Part shown: positions 44,088-53,349 of the stretch, piece after piece
Layout: every line of letters starts with the position of its first letter
Numbering within the stretch: position 1 is the stretch's first letter
Source: Dyadobacter beijingensis DSM 21582
GTDB lineage: Bacteria > Bacteroidota > Bacteroidia > Cytophagales > Spirosomataceae
Length of the DNA: 64,000 bases
Reading direction: 5' to 3'
NCBI RefSeq assembly: GCF_000382205.1
Contig: NZ_KB907789.1
Location: 496,001 to 560,000, forward strand
The notes under the pieces: model-generated
What the model was told of the DNA's origin: nothing
Seen by the model: only the letters and a program-made list of their open reading frames with translations
Database searches by the model: none
Program-made: the position numbers and the translations under genes

Positions 44088-45242
44088 ATGCGAATACTGA
44101 ATATTTGTGCATATACATGGGCAATCGGCGGCCCGGCCCGCATTATCTACGACCACACCACGGAGGTCGTGAAGCGCGGCCACCAGGTCGATATCCTGAG
44201 CCCGATGACCCCCGGCGAGAAAATGTACCCCGTGCCCGAAGGTGCGCGGCTGATCAGCGTGGCGCGCACGACGCCCGTCAGCAATTTCTACCGGGAGTTC
44301 TCCATTGATTTGTACAAATATTTGAAACAACATATCCATGAATACGACGTCGTGCATATGCATGGCATCTGGCATTTCGGCAGCCTCGCGCCGTTCCTGA
44401 TCCCTTCCAAAGCCGTCAAAGTGATCACGATCCACGGCTTGCTGGATAAATGGGCCGTAGCGCACAGCAAATGGAAGAAAGACCTCGTCACGTTTTTATA
44501 CCAAAAGCGGCTGTTGGGTAAGGCCGACCTCATTCAAATCAACAATACGGACGAGGAAGAGGACGTGATCCGGTACCTGGGTTACCGGCCGAAAAACATG
44601 GTGATCGTGCCGAACGGCATGAAACTCGACGAGTACACCCGCTCGCATTTGCCTGAAAAAGGTACTTTCAGGGCGAAATACGGCATTTCTCCAGACCAGC
44701 AAATGGTGCTCTTCATGGCGCGCCTGAATATCAAAAAGGGCCTCGACCTGCTTTTGCCTGCATTTCAGAAAGTACACCGGCAGCTTCCGAACGCTCAGCT
44801 GATATTAGCAGGCCCCGACGATGGTTACCAGGCCGAAACGGAAGATTTTATCCGAAAACATAACCTGCAAGACCGCATCAAGCTGGTGGGCATGCTGACC
44901 GACACGATCAAAAAGGAAGCATTGGCCGACGCCGACCTGTTCGTGTCCCCCTCCTATTCCGAAGGATTTTCGATCGCCGTGCTCGAAGCGATGACCTCCG
45001 GCGTACCCGCGCTCGTCTCCGACCGCGTGGGTTTCGGTGATTACATTGCCCGGTATGAAGCGGCCTATCTCACCCCGCTCACGAGCGATGGCGTGGCCGA
45101 CGGGCTTCTTAAAATATTACAAGACAAGACCTACGCCGAAGCCATCTCAAATCGTGCCTACAAGATGGTAACCGAAAATTTTGACATTCGGGTGGTTGCC
45201 AATCAGTTATTGGAAGAATACAAGAAAGTTCAAAAAAAGTAA
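44088..45242 (+). CDS. glycosyltransferase family 4
   Basis: A 384-residue GT-B glycosyltransferase. It starts RILNICAYTWAIGGPARIIY, a common acceptor-side opening with a Gly-Gly loop. The donor domain has VLFMARLNIKKGLDLLLPAF and the E-x7-E motif in SEGFSIAVLEAMTSGVPAL. It follows the first GT4 gene after 21 bases and belongs to the same polysaccharide block. The two GT4 proteins are different enough to add different sugars. A candidate internal promoter lies just after its stop codon. Confidence 0.9.
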   Translation: MRILNICAYTWAIGGPARIIYDHTTEVVKRGHQVDILSPMTPGEKMYPVPEGARLISVARTTPVSNFYREFSIDLYKYLKQHIHEYDVVHMHGIWHFGSLAPFLIPSKAVKVITIHGLLDKWAVAHSKWKKDLVTFLYQKRLLGKADLIQINNTDEEEDVIRYLGYRPKNMVIVPNGMKLDEYTRSHLPEKGTFRAKYGISPDQQMVLFMARLNIKKGLDLLLPAFQKVHRQLPNAQLILAGPDDGYQAETEDFIRKHNLQDRIKLVGMLTDTIKKEALADADLFVSPSYSEGFSIAVLEAMTSGVPALVSDRVGFGDYIARYEAAYLTPLTSDGVADGLLKILQDKTYAEAISNRAYKMVTENFDIRVVANQLLEEYKKVQKK

Positions 45243-45243
45243 C

Positions 45244-45251
45244 TACATTTG
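45244..45251 (+). promoter_or_regulatory. candidate internal promoter (-7 element) in the exopolysaccharide block
   Basis: TACATTTG, followed by CAG, matches TAnnTTTG exactly. It begins two bases after the stop of the second GT4 gene and ~63 bases before the next start. A -33 element at a normal distance is not obvious. It repeats the extended word TAnnTTTGCAG seen at 41829 and 60745. Confidence 0.35.
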
Positions 45252-45313
45252 CAGCGAATGTAACTGCCGGCCGGCGTACGGTAAACGACACCCGGTCCTG
45301 TTCTCAAACCCGT

Positions 45314-46240
45314 ATGGTCGATTTATCCGTCATTATTTTAACACACAACGAATCCAAGCACATCGGCCGGTGCATTCAAAGCCTGTTACAGGTTACCGAT
45401 CAAATTTTCATTGTAGATTCCTTTTCCACGGACGATACCGTCGCCATTGCCGAAAGTCTCGGTGCCGTGGTTGTGCAGAATCCCTGGGTTTCATACGCAT
45501 TCCAGTTCAATTTCGGCATCCGCAACAGCCCGTTTCAAACGAAATGGCTCATGCGGATGGACGCCGACGAATACATTACGCCCGAGCTCGCCGCCGAACT
45601 CAATGCCTCGCTCACGCAGGTGCCCGAGACGGTGTCCGGCCTTTACGTAAAACGGCGGGTGATTTTCATGGAAAAATGGATTAAAAGGGGCGGGTACTAC
45701 CCCATCTGGCTCCTGCGCGTGTGGCGGCGGGGGCTGGGCATCTGCGAAGAGCTCTGGATGGATGAACACATCAAGCTCAGCAGCGGCACGACCGCACAGT
45801 TACAGCACGACATTGTCGATCACAACCTCAATAACCTCACCTGGTGGACGCAAAAGCATAACAATTACGCAATCCGGGAGGTCATCGACCTGTTGAACAT
45901 TAAATATAACTTTGATAGCAAGGAAACCGTCGAGCCGAGTTTCTGGGGAAGCCAGGAGCAGCGCACGCGTTTTCTCAAAATCAAATATGCGGGTATGCCC
46001 CTCTTTACGAGGCCGTTTATCTACTTTACATTCAGGTATTTCGTAAAACTCGGGTTCCTGGATGGAACAAAGGGGCTCATGTGGCACGTTCTGCAAGGGT
46101 TTTGGTACCGTTTCCTGGTGGATGCCAAAATCTTTGAAGTGTATCACCGGGTAGGCAAAGACAAGGAAGCTATTATTTCACATTTCAGGACAGAATATGG
46201 AAAAGACCTCAGGAGCCCAAACCAATCTGTCCGCATATAA
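45314..46240 (+). CDS. glycosyltransferase family 2
   Basis: A 308-residue GT-A glycosyltransferase. The nucleotide-binding start is LSVIILTHNESKHIGRCI, and the metal-binding DxD motif is in LMRMDADEYITPEL. The region after residue ~110 (GLYVKRRVIFMEKWIKRGG, DIVDHNLNNLTWWTQKHN) resembles the LPS-core and capsule-type GT2 group. Two weakly hydrophobic stretches near the C-terminus suggest membrane association. Its last 44 bases overlap the acetyltransferase gene, so these products are made together. Confidence 0.9.
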   Translation: MVDLSVIILTHNESKHIGRCIQSLLQVTDQIFIVDSFSTDDTVAIAESLGAVVVQNPWVSYAFQFNFGIRNSPFQTKWLMRMDADEYITPELAAELNASLTQVPETVSGLYVKRRVIFMEKWIKRGGYYPIWLLRVWRRGLGICEELWMDEHIKLSSGTTAQLQHDIVDHNLNNLTWWTQKHNNYAIREVIDLLNIKYNFDSKETVEPSFWGSQEQRTRFLKIKYAGMPLFTRPFIYFTFRYFVKLGFLDGTKGLMWHVLQGFWYRFLVDAKIFEVYHRVGKDKEAIISHFRTEYGKDLRSPNQSVRI

Positions 46241-46763
46241 CAACGACTGGTATAATCCGGGCAGCTATCCCAAGCTGGTAACCTGGTACTTGCTCAACCG
46301 CTTGTTCATTCACACACACATTCCCTATCCTTCGGCATTCAAGGTCGCGCTGCTCAGGCTGTTCGGTGCAAAGATCGGCCGGGGCGTAGTGATCAAACCC
46401 AAGGTGAACATCAAATATCCGTGGTTCCTGCAAATTGGCGACCACGTTTGGATCGGTGAAGAGGTGTGGATCGACAACCTCACTTTGGTGACTATTGAAT
46501 CAAATGCCTGCTTGTCGCAGGGCGCGATGTTACTTACGGGTAACCATAATTACCGGAAAAGTGCTTTCGACCTGATCGTGAAGCCGATCACGCTCGGGCC
46601 CGGCTCCTGGATCGGTGCCAAAGCGACGGTTTGCCCCGGCGTGCAGGTAGGCTCACATGCGCTGCTTACCGTGGGTTCGGTCGCGACGGGCCATTTGGAA
46701 GCTTACGGGATTTACCAGGGAAATCCCGCGAAATATCTCAAAACAAGAACTATAACCAGTTGA
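46197..46763 (+). CDS. WcaF-like hexapeptide-repeat acetyltransferase
   Basis: A 188-residue left-handed beta-helix acyltransferase. The N-terminal part (NDWYNPGSYPKLVTWYLLN, LLRLFGAKIGRGVVIKP) matches the colanic-acid WcaF group. Hexapeptide turns run from IGRGVVIKPKV to IGAKATVCPGV. The catalytic-type histidine lies in LLTGNHNYRKSAFDL. It should transfer an acetyl group from acetyl-CoA to a sugar of the repeat unit. It overlaps the upstream GT2 by 44 bases and the downstream GT2 by four, giving tight translational coupling. Confidence 0.88.
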   Translation: MEKTSGAQTNLSAYNNDWYNPGSYPKLVTWYLLNRLFIHTHIPYPSAFKVALLRLFGAKIGRGVVIKPKVNIKYPWFLQIGDHVWIGEEVWIDNLTLVTIESNACLSQGAMLLTGNHNYRKSAFDLIVKPITLGPGSWIGAKATVCPGVQVGSHALLTVGSVATGHLEAYGIYQGNPAKYLKTRTITS

Positions 46764-47503
46764 AAGTTAGCATTCTGACGGTTGTTTATAATGGTGCAGC
46801 GACGATCCGTCATTGCATCGAATCCGTGCTCGCGCAGGATTTCCCGGACATTGAATATATTGTCGTGGATGGAAATTCGAAGGACGGCACCCAGGAAATT
46901 GTCGGATCGTATGGCGGCAAAATCGCGCAATTCGTGAGCGAACCCGACGCCGGAATCTACGATGCCATGAACAAAGGCATACAATTGGCAACCGGTGATG
47001 TGATAGGAATATTGAATGCCGATGATTTTTATGCTTACCCATCGGTCATTTCGGATGTAGCAACGGTACTTTCCGCCAACGACATCGACGCTTCCTATGG
47101 CGATCTCGAATATATTGATGCAAATGATGCAACGGTTGTGAAAAGGAAATGGGTCTCAGGAGCATACAAGATCGGCGCTTTTCTAAATGGCTGGATGCCA
47201 CCTCACCCGACATTTTTTGTAAAAAAATCAGTATACGACACACACGGTAATTTTCGCCTGGACCTGGGCAGCGCGGCCGACTACGAGCTGATGCTGCGCT
47301 TTGTTCACCGGGGAAAAATAAGGCTGGCCTATGTGCCTAAAACCCTCGTGAAAATGCGGGCGGGCGGTGTCAGCAACAGTAACCTGAAAAATCGCATTGC
47401 AGCCAACCGGAACGACCGGCTGGCGTGGAAAATAAACAATCTGGAACCACGGTTTTACACGCTGTGGTTGAAACCGCTAAGAAAAATTATTCAATTTATC
47501 TAG
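46760..47503 (+). CDS. glycosyltransferase family 2 (WcaA/PGL-type)
   Basis: No ATG precedes the conserved start, so the TTG at 46760 is chosen. It overlaps the TGA of the acetyltransferase in TTGA and begins the protein as (M)KVSILTVVYNGAATIRHCI. The 247-residue GT-A enzyme has IEYIVVDGNSKDGTQEIV and a DxD-like motif in GILNADDFYAYP. The acceptor region includes WMPPHPTFFVKKSVYD and LGSAADYELMLRF. Such enzymes add the first or a branching sugar to a lipid-linked oligosaccharide. Length is normal for the group. An upstream start at 46631 would run through the acetyltransferase gene and is rejected. Confidence 0.88.
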   Translation: MKVSILTVVYNGAATIRHCIESVLAQDFPDIEYIVVDGNSKDGTQEIVGSYGGKIAQFVSEPDAGIYDAMNKGIQLATGDVIGILNADDFYAYPSVISDVATVLSANDIDASYGDLEYIDANDATVVKRKWVSGAYKIGAFLNGWMPPHPTFFVKKSVYDTHGNFRLDLGSAADYELMLRFVHRGKIRLAYVPKTLVKMRAGGVSNSNLKNRIAANRNDRLAWKINNLEPRFYTLWLKPLRKIIQFI

Positions 47504-47653
47504 GACCCGGAAGTGACCTCGAGTGCCTTAAACCACAGAGTAAATATTTTGATATTCAGCTATTTGCATTTTTCATTAATTGGTTTATATTTCGACATTT
47601 GAATCAGGATTTTTATCCTTCCTCGACGCACTTCCGCTAACTTGACAGACACT

Positions 47654-48844
47654 ATGGAACTACAACTACCTCTGCAAATTCTGACCGAGGGGAACGTTAA
47701 TACGCTCGTCCACCACGACGTCTATCAATGCCTCCTTTCGTTTCTGATTGCCTGTTTCCTGTCCATCATTTCGATCCCGATCATCATCAACCTTTCCAAC
47801 CTGCTGCATCTCACAGCGAAGCCGGGTTTCAGGAGTTCGCATGAAACGGAAACACCCACATTAGGTGGTATCGCCATTTTCGCTGCCACGCTGATCGCCT
47901 ATTTCCTGTGGCCGCATTCGGAAAACATCCTCGATTCGAACCTGATCAGTCTCGCGATGACCGGGGTGATCATCCTGTTTTTCCTGGGGATCAAAGACGA
48001 TATCCTGGCGGTAGATCCGACGAAAAAGCTTATTATCCAGATATTCGCTTCACTGATCCTCGTGGCGATGGGCAATTTCAAGGTCGATAACTTCTACGGC
48101 ATTTTCGGCATTCACGGCGTTTCGGACTTCATCAGCATTCCGCTGACGGTCTTCATATTTATCGCGATCATCAATGCGATCAACCTCATCGACGGTATCG
48201 ATGGTCTTGCGGGCGGTATCAGCCTCATTGCGGGTGTGGGTTTCGGGCTATGGTTCATCGCGAACGAGCATTTTTCATTCGGCTGCCTTGCATTCGCCAT
48301 GTCGGGTTCATTGCTGGGTTTTCTTCGTTTTAATTTTTCCAAAACGAGTAAAATTTTCATGGGCGACACCGGCTCGCTGATCGTCGGCTACCTGCTCTCG
48401 ATCTTCTCGGTGGAATTCCTCTCGCTGAACGTGAGCTACCTGCACGATCCGAATGCATATTTCAACGCACCGATCATCGTGATGGTGCTGCTCATCGTCC
48501 CTATTTTCGACACATTACGTGTGTTCATCGTCCGCATTTTCAAAGGCGGCTCACCATTCGTGGCCGACCGCAACCATATGCACCACATCCTGATCGACAA
48601 TGGCCTGAACCACTTCTGGGCGTCGTTCACGCTCTGGATGGTGACGATCATCAACACGGCGTTGTTCTTCGCATTCCACGGCAATATTACCAATACGGCT
48701 TCGATGTACATTTACATCGGCATGTTCGGTTTGTACATGGTATTTGCCTATTTTCTCAAAAAGCGCATTGTTACCGTCAAAGAGCGGAAAAAATTGGTCA
48801 AAAGCCCTTCCCTGGCCGACGACGACCTTTCTACATTCCAATAA
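47654..48844 (+). CDS. WecA/TagO-like undecaprenyl-phosphate sugar-1-phosphate transferase
   Basis: From the ATG at 47654 (a TTG at 47642 is an alternative) this is a 396-residue protein with about ten membrane spans. Family motifs are present: HETETPTLGGIAIF, LGIKDDILAVDPTKKL with the Asp pair, INLIDGIDGLAGG, FMGDTGSLIVG and the HxxH-type DRNHMHHILIDNGL. Enzymes of this kind move GlcNAc-1-phosphate or a similar sugar phosphate onto undecaprenyl phosphate and so start the repeat unit assembled by the glycosyltransferases upstream. The C-terminal ~40 residues are a cytoplasmic charged tail. It ends the co-directional block; a 150-base gap upstream may hold its own promoter. Confidence 0.9.
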   Translation: MELQLPLQILTEGNVNTLVHHDVYQCLLSFLIACFLSIISIPIIINLSNLLHLTAKPGFRSSHETETPTLGGIAIFAATLIAYFLWPHSENILDSNLISLAMTGVIILFFLGIKDDILAVDPTKKLIIQIFASLILVAMGNFKVDNFYGIFGIHGVSDFISIPLTVFIFIAIINAINLIDGIDGLAGGISLIAGVGFGLWFIANEHFSFGCLAFAMSGSLLGFLRFNFSKTSKIFMGDTGSLIVGYLLSIFSVEFLSLNVSYLHDPNAYFNAPIIVMVLLIVPIFDTLRVFIVRIFKGGSPFVADRNHMHHILIDNGLNHFWASFTLWMVTIINTALFFAFHGNITNTASMYIYIGMFGLYMVFAYFLKKRIVTVKERKKLVKSPSLADDDLSTFQ

Positions 48845-48861
48845 CCGCCGGCCGCGGCCGC

Positions 48862-48923
48862 ATTGGTTCACCCTCGTGAAATTCTTGCTAATACCCGCAC
48901 GGATTTCATGGCGGTGAACCGAT
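48862..48923. repeat. imperfect 20-bp inverted repeat between the EPS block and maeB
   Basis: The arms at 48865-48884 and 48901-48920 pair at 16 of 20 positions, and three more outer bases extend the stem. The loop is 16 bases. The outer eight bases, GGTTCACC and GGTGAACC, are perfect. It lies after the transferase gene and before maeB on the same strand. It may be a terminator for the block, an attenuator for maeB, or a palindromic repeat element. Confidence 0.55.
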
Positions 48924-48960
48924 TGTTTGTACCTTAGCGCGAAACATCGTCAACTCAGGT

Positions 48961-51234
48961 ATGAACAAAAAGATCAGAAAAGAAGACGCGCTATACTACC
49001 ATTCCAAGGGTAGACCAGGAAAAATACAGGTAATCCCCACCAAAGAAACGAGTACCCAACGCGACCTTTCGCTTGCCTATTCGCCCGGCGTGGCAGAGCC
49101 CTGTCTGGAAATAGCCGATAATGTAGAAAATGCCTATCAATACACTGCCAAGGGCAACCTGGTAGCGGTGATCAGCAATGGTACCGCCGTGCTCGGCCTG
49201 GGCGATATCGGTCCCGAAGCTTCCAAGCCCGTCATGGAAGGGAAAGGGCTTCTCTTCAAAATTTACGCGGATATCGACGTTTTTGATATAGAACTCAATA
49301 CCAAGGACGTCGACGAGTTTGTGAGGACCGTTAAGATCCTCGAACCCACTTTCGGGGGCGTGAACCTGGAAGACATCAAAGCGCCTGAATGCTTCGAAAT
49401 CGAGTCGCGGCTCAAAAAAGAGCTGAACATCCCCGTTATGCACGACGACCAGCACGGCACGGCGATCATCAGCGCCGCGGCGATGCTCAATGCATTGAAA
49501 CTCGTCAATAAGGACATTAACGACATTCGCGTCGTCGTTTCGGGCGCGGGCGCTTCGGCGGTATCGTGTACGAAACTGTATCTAGCGCTGGGCGCCAATC
49601 CGAAAAACATCGCCATGTTCGATACCAAAGGCCACATCCACAATGGCCGCACGGACCTGAGCGATATGAAAAAGCAGTTCGCGACCGACAAAGCTTACGA
49701 ATCGCTCGAAGAAGCGATGGTAGGTGCCGACCTGTTCCTGGGCCTTTCCACCGCCGACATCGTATCGAAGGATATGGTGAAATCGATGGCGAAAGACCCG
49801 ATCGTGCTCGCGATGGCCAACCCGAACCCGGAAATCCCCTATCCCGACGCTGTGGAAGCACGCGAAGACGTGATCATGGCCACCGGCCGTTCCGATTATC
49901 CCAACCAGGTGAACAACGTGCTCGGATTCCCGTACATATTCAGGGGCGCGCTCGACGTACGCGCGACGGAAATCAACGAGGAAATGAAGCTGGCGGCAGT
50001 ACACGCATTGGCCGACCTCGCTACCAAGCCGGTGCCCGATATCGTGAACCTCGCTTATAATGAGACGAATATTGTCTTTGGTAAAAACTACATTATTCCA
50101 AAACCGGTAGATCCCCGCCTGCTGACAACCGTGGCGCCCGCCGTGGCGAAAGCGGCTATCGAAACGGGCGTCGCGCGCAAGGTCATTACCGACTGGGATG
50201 CTTACGAACAGGAGCTTTCGAGCCGCCTGGGACGCAACGAACAGATTTCGCGCGTGATCCTGAACAAAGCGAAACTGTCGCCCAAGAAAGTCGTATTTGC
50301 GGATGCGGAGAATATCCAGGTGCTCCGCGCAGCCCAGCAGGTGCGCGACGAGGGCATTGCCACGCCGATCCTTTTGGGTAATAAGGAAACGATCCTGCAT
50401 TTGATCCGCGAAAGCAAGCTCGACCTCGCCGACGTTTCGATCATCGATCCGCGCGCCGAAGAAAGCGATCCGATGATCGAGAAATATGCCGCCAAACTGT
50501 ACGACAAACGCAAGCGCAAAGGCCTCACACCGATCGAAGCGCGCCGTACGATGTACTTTAAAAGCTATTTCGGCTCGATGATGGTCGAAAACGGCGAGGC
50601 GGACGCATTCATTTCCGGTTTAACGAGGACTTATCCCGATACCATTCGTCCCGCATTGCACGTAATTGGTAAGCAGGACAGCGTGAACAAGGTGGCAGGT
50701 ATGTATATTCTGCTCACCCCGAAAGGCCCGCTGTTCTTCTCGGATACGACGGTAAACCTCGACCCGAGCGTGGATGACATCGTAGAAATTACCGAGCTGA
50801 CGGCCAAGGCAGTGGAGCAATTCAATATCCAGCCGCGCATTGCATTGGTAACTTATGCCAATTACGGCTCTGCCAAAGGCGCCGACGCCGACAAAATGCG
50901 CGAAGCAACGGCGATCCTGAAAAAACGCAACCCGTCTATGATCGTGGAAGGCGAAATGCAGGCGCATTTGGCATTCAATACGACATTGTTGAAAGAAAAT
51001 CACCCGTTCAGCGACCTGGTGGACGGTGGTGCCAATACATTGATCTTCCCGAACCTTTCGGCTAGTAACATTGCCTACAACCTGTTGAAAGAAGCCGCGG
51101 AACTCGAAACCATCGGACCGATCCTGCTGGGCCTCAAAAAGCCCGTACACGTGCTGCAATTAGGTAGCTCCGTGCGCGAGATCGTTAACATGGTCGCGAT
51201 CGCCGTCGTGGAAGCGCAGATGAAAGGGAAGTGA
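48961..51234 (+). CDS. maeB: NADP-dependent malic enzyme with phosphotransacetylase-like domain
   Basis: A 757-residue two-part protein. Residues ~1-425 are malic enzyme: [15 protein letters not shown], the NAD(P) region [18 protein letters not shown], and the metal/substrate motif [11 protein letters not shown]. Residues ~430-757 resemble phosphate acetyltransferase ([50 protein letters not shown]). It turns malate into pyruvate and CO2 while making NADPH. The C-terminal domain in MaeB proteins is thought to bind acetyl-CoA as a regulator rather than act as an enzyme. It is transcribed alone and ends at a strong hairpin. Confidence 0.96.
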   Translation: MNKKIRKEDALYYHSKGRPGKIQVIPTKETSTQRDLSLAYSPGVAEPCLEIADNVENAYQYTAKGNLVAVISNGTAVLGLGDIGPEASKPVMEGKGLLFKIYADIDVFDIELNTKDVDEFVRTVKILEPTFGGVNLEDIKAPECFEIESRLKKELNIPVMHDDQHGTAIISAAAMLNALKLVNKDINDIRVVVSGAGASAVSCTKLYLALGANPKNIAMFDTKGHIHNGRTDLSDMKKQFATDKAYESLEEAMVGADLFLGLSTADIVSKDMVKSMAKDPIVLAMANPNPEIPYPDAVEAREDVIMATGRSDYPNQVNNVLGFPYIFRGALDVRATEINEEMKLAAVHALADLATKPVPDIVNLAYNETNIVFGKNYIIPKPVDPRLLTTVAPAVAKAAIETGVARKVITDWDAYEQELSSRLGRNEQISRVILNKAKLSPKKVVFADAENIQVLRAAQQVRDEGIATPILLGNKETILHLIRESKLDLADVSIIDPRAEESDPMIEKYAAKLYDKRKRKGLTPIEARRTMYFKSYFGSMMVENGEADAFISGLTRTYPDTIRPALHVIGKQDSVNKVAGMYILLTPKGPLFFSDTTVNLDPSVDDIVEITELTAKAVEQFNIQPRIALVTYANYGSAKGADADKMREATAILKKRNPSMIVEGEMQAHLAFNTTLLKENHPFSDLVDGGANTLIFPNLSASNIAYNLLKEAAELETIGPILLGLKKPVHVLQLGSSVREIVNMVAIAVVEAQMKGK

Positions 51235-51257
51235 CGGGGGACCGATGAGTTGGTGAA

Positions 51258-51295
51258 AAAACGACCGCCGACGGCTGACCGTTGGCGGTCGTTTT
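51258..51295. terminator. long hairpin between maeB and the convergent GH2 gene
   Basis: AAAACGACCGCC at 51258-51269 pairs exactly with GGCGGTCGTTTT at 51284-51295. Inner bases extend the stem to ~17 pairs with one G-T, leaving a 4-base loop. The flanking A and T runs make it an intrinsic terminator for both strands. It shares 17 of 18 bases with the hairpin at 61854-61905. Confidence 0.9.
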
Positions 51296-51302
51296 CAGCC
51301 CG

Positions 51303-53168
51303 TCACTTCCCCCCAAGCTTCACGAACGACGGATCGTAGAGCTTCGAATGGATCTGTTTCAATTTCGCTTCCGGGAATTTGATCACCTTACGGTCGTAGG
51401 TCATTAATCCGTTGGTTTCCACCTCAACATCAGTGGTCTGTGTGTAAACCGCGGCGGAAAGTCCCTTCTTGATCAATGGCTCAAAGCGGTCGATGAACGT
51501 CGCGTAGCGGTTGTAGAGCTCCTCCTGGTTTTTGAAGCTCTGATAACCCCAGTTGTCCTTCTGCTGCCAAACGTGCTGGTCCACCGGCAGGCCTAACCCA
51601 CCGAATTCGCCCAGAACGATAATCTGTTTCTGACCGAACAAATCAGGACGCGGCATCACCGGCGCCGGATAGTTGTGCAAATCGATAATATGCCCTACCG
51701 GCTCGAAATTACCGCCGCTGGCGCTGTTCACGAGGCGCGAAGGATCATATTGCATCGTCCAGTTGGTGATTTCAGCTGTCTTGAACTGCCCCCAGGCCTC
51801 ATTGAAGGGCACCCACACGACGATCGACGGGAAGAAACGGTTGGCATCCATGATCGCTTTCCACTCCGTTTTGTAAATGTTCTCCGACTCCGGCGTGCGC
51901 TGCTTGTCGGTTTCGTTGCCGGTAATGCCCGGGCGCATTTCCCAGTTATTGCCCAGGTCGCCGCTCGGCATATCCTGCCACACGAGCATACCCAGCTCGT
52001 CGCAGTAGCGGTACCAGCGCGCAGGCTCCACTTTCACGTGCTTGCGGATCATATTGAAGCCCATTTCCTTCGTTTTCAGGATGTCGAACTTCAATGCCTC
52101 GTCGGTAGGCGCCGTGTAGAGGCCGTCGGGCCACCAGCCCTGGTCGAGCGGCCCATATTGGAAGAGGAATTTGTTGTTCAAAGTCATGCGCTGGATGCCG
52201 TTTTCATCCACCTGCACCCCTATTTTGCGCATGGCCGCATAGCTCTTCACCTCGTCCACCGCCTTGCCGTTGCGGGTAAGGCTCACGGTCAGGTTATACA
52301 GGTTGGGCGCATCCGGCGACCAGAGTTTCGCGTCGCTGATGGTCAATGTCGCAGGCTGGTTGGCGGCCACTTCCTGTTCGGCCACCTTATTTACGCCGTC
52401 CCACGCGGCGACTTTCACTTTGTCGGTTGCACTGGCGCCGGCCACCTCTGTGTTGACGGTCAATGTGCCTTTATCGATATCGGCCACCGGTGTCACTTTC
52501 GTAATGTGGCTGGTAGCGACCGTTTCGAGCCACACCGTCTGCCAGATGCCCGTCACCGGTGTGTACCAGATGCCGTGCGGGTTCTTGATCTGCTTGCCCC
52601 GCGGCTGAGGTCCGTCGCTGCTCGGGTCCCAGACTTTGACGGTGATTTCCTGCTGTTTTTTCTTCGCAAGCAGGTCGGTAATGTCGAATGAGAATGGATC
52701 GTAGCCGCCCTGGTGGCTTCCGGCCGGCTTGCCATTGACAAATACCTCCGCTTTCCAGTCTACCGCGCCGAAATGGATGAGCACACGCTGGTCTTTCAGT
52801 TTTGGTGCAAAATCGATGAAGCGCTGGTACCAGAGAACGCTGTCCTTGCCTACCGTTTTACCGACGCCGGACAGGGCGGATTCCACGGCGAACGGGACCA
52901 ATATCTTGCCATCGAATGTGGCCGGTTTGGCATCGGCTGCGCTTGCGGGCACAATGGCATAATTCCACAATCCATTGATATTCTGCCAATTTGGGCGCAC
53001 CATTTGCGGACGGGGATATTCCGGTAGCGGGTTTTGCGCGGTCACTTTTTCCGCCCACGGCGTAACGATCTTGCCTTGCACATACTTCCATTCAGCGGAT
53101 TGCTGCGCATAGGCCGGACCATACAGGCTGCCCAGAATCACTCCCAGGCTAAGCACTACTTTCTTCAT
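51303..53168 (-). CDS. glycoside hydrolase family 2 enzyme (beta-galactosidase/glucuronidase-like)
   Basis: A 621-residue exported enzyme with a signal peptide (VVLSLGVILGSLYGPAYA). A jelly-roll sugar-binding domain fills residues ~30-215 (INGLWNYAIVP, RVLIHFGAVDWKAEVFVNG). An immunoglobulin-like domain follows (~220-320). The catalytic barrel begins near 330 (RMTLNNKFLFQYGPLDQGWW). The acid/base glutamate is in VVWVPFNEAWG, and the nucleophile is in IIVLGEFGGLG. Substrate specificity in GH2 is broad, so a beta-galactosidase, glucuronidase or mannosidase role is open. It lacks a T9SS tail and is probably periplasmic. Confidence 0.9.
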   Translation of the reverse strand: MKKVVLSLGVILGSLYGPAYAQQSAEWKYVQGKIVTPWAEKVTAQNPLPEYPRPQMVRPNWQNINGLWNYAIVPASAADAKPATFDGKILVPFAVESALSGVGKTVGKDSVLWYQRFIDFAPKLKDQRVLIHFGAVDWKAEVFVNGKPAGSHQGGYDPFSFDITDLLAKKKQQEITVKVWDPSSDGPQPRGKQIKNPHGIWYTPVTGIWQTVWLETVATSHITKVTPVADIDKGTLTVNTEVAGASATDKVKVAAWDGVNKVAEQEVAANQPATLTISDAKLWSPDAPNLYNLTVSLTRNGKAVDEVKSYAAMRKIGVQVDENGIQRMTLNNKFLFQYGPLDQGWWPDGLYTAPTDEALKFDILKTKEMGFNMIRKHVKVEPARWYRYCDELGMLVWQDMPSGDLGNNWEMRPGITGNETDKQRTPESENIYKTEWKAIMDANRFFPSIVVWVPFNEAWGQFKTAEITNWTMQYDPSRLVNSASGGNFEPVGHIIDLHNYPAPVMPRPDLFGQKQIIVLGEFGGLGLPVDQHVWQQKDNWGYQSFKNQEELYNRYATFIDRFEPLIKKGLSAAVYTQTTDVEVETNGLMTYDRKVIKFPEAKLKQIHSKLYDPSFVKLGGK

Positions 53169-53208
53169 CAGAGTTTCGGTTTTTGGATAAATTTTGAGTT
53201 AGAACTAC

Positions 53209-53242
53209 CAAAAGTAACCACGGAATATGCTCTACTGCACAA
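53209..53242 (-). promoter_or_regulatory. Bacteroidota-type promoter for the GH2 gene
   Basis: On the minus strand TACTTTTG (53209-53216) fits TAnnTTTG, and a TTG (53240-53242) lies 23 bases upstream. The start codon is at 53168. Spacing is at the long end of the accepted range. Confidence 0.4.
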
Positions 53243-53316
53243 AAAAGGCCTTTTCCGTCATCAAAAATGCAAATCGCCCGGCTATCAGCCGAATAGGGAT
53301 ATCGACTTTTAGTTGT

Positions 53317-53324
53317 TAGATTTG
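53317..53324 (+). promoter_or_regulatory. candidate -7 element for the isoaspartyl peptidase gene
   Basis: TAGATTTG matches TAnnTTTG exactly and stands 25 bases before the ATG at 53350. No convincing -33 element is visible, so confidence is limited. Confidence 0.35.
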
Positions 53325-53349
53325 AGACATTCACTCAAATTACTTCTTC

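Noticed and set aside
51675-52691. Plus-strand ORF antisense to the GH2 gene
   Set aside because: It is rich in His and Arg, as expected for a mirror frame, and has no signal or motif.
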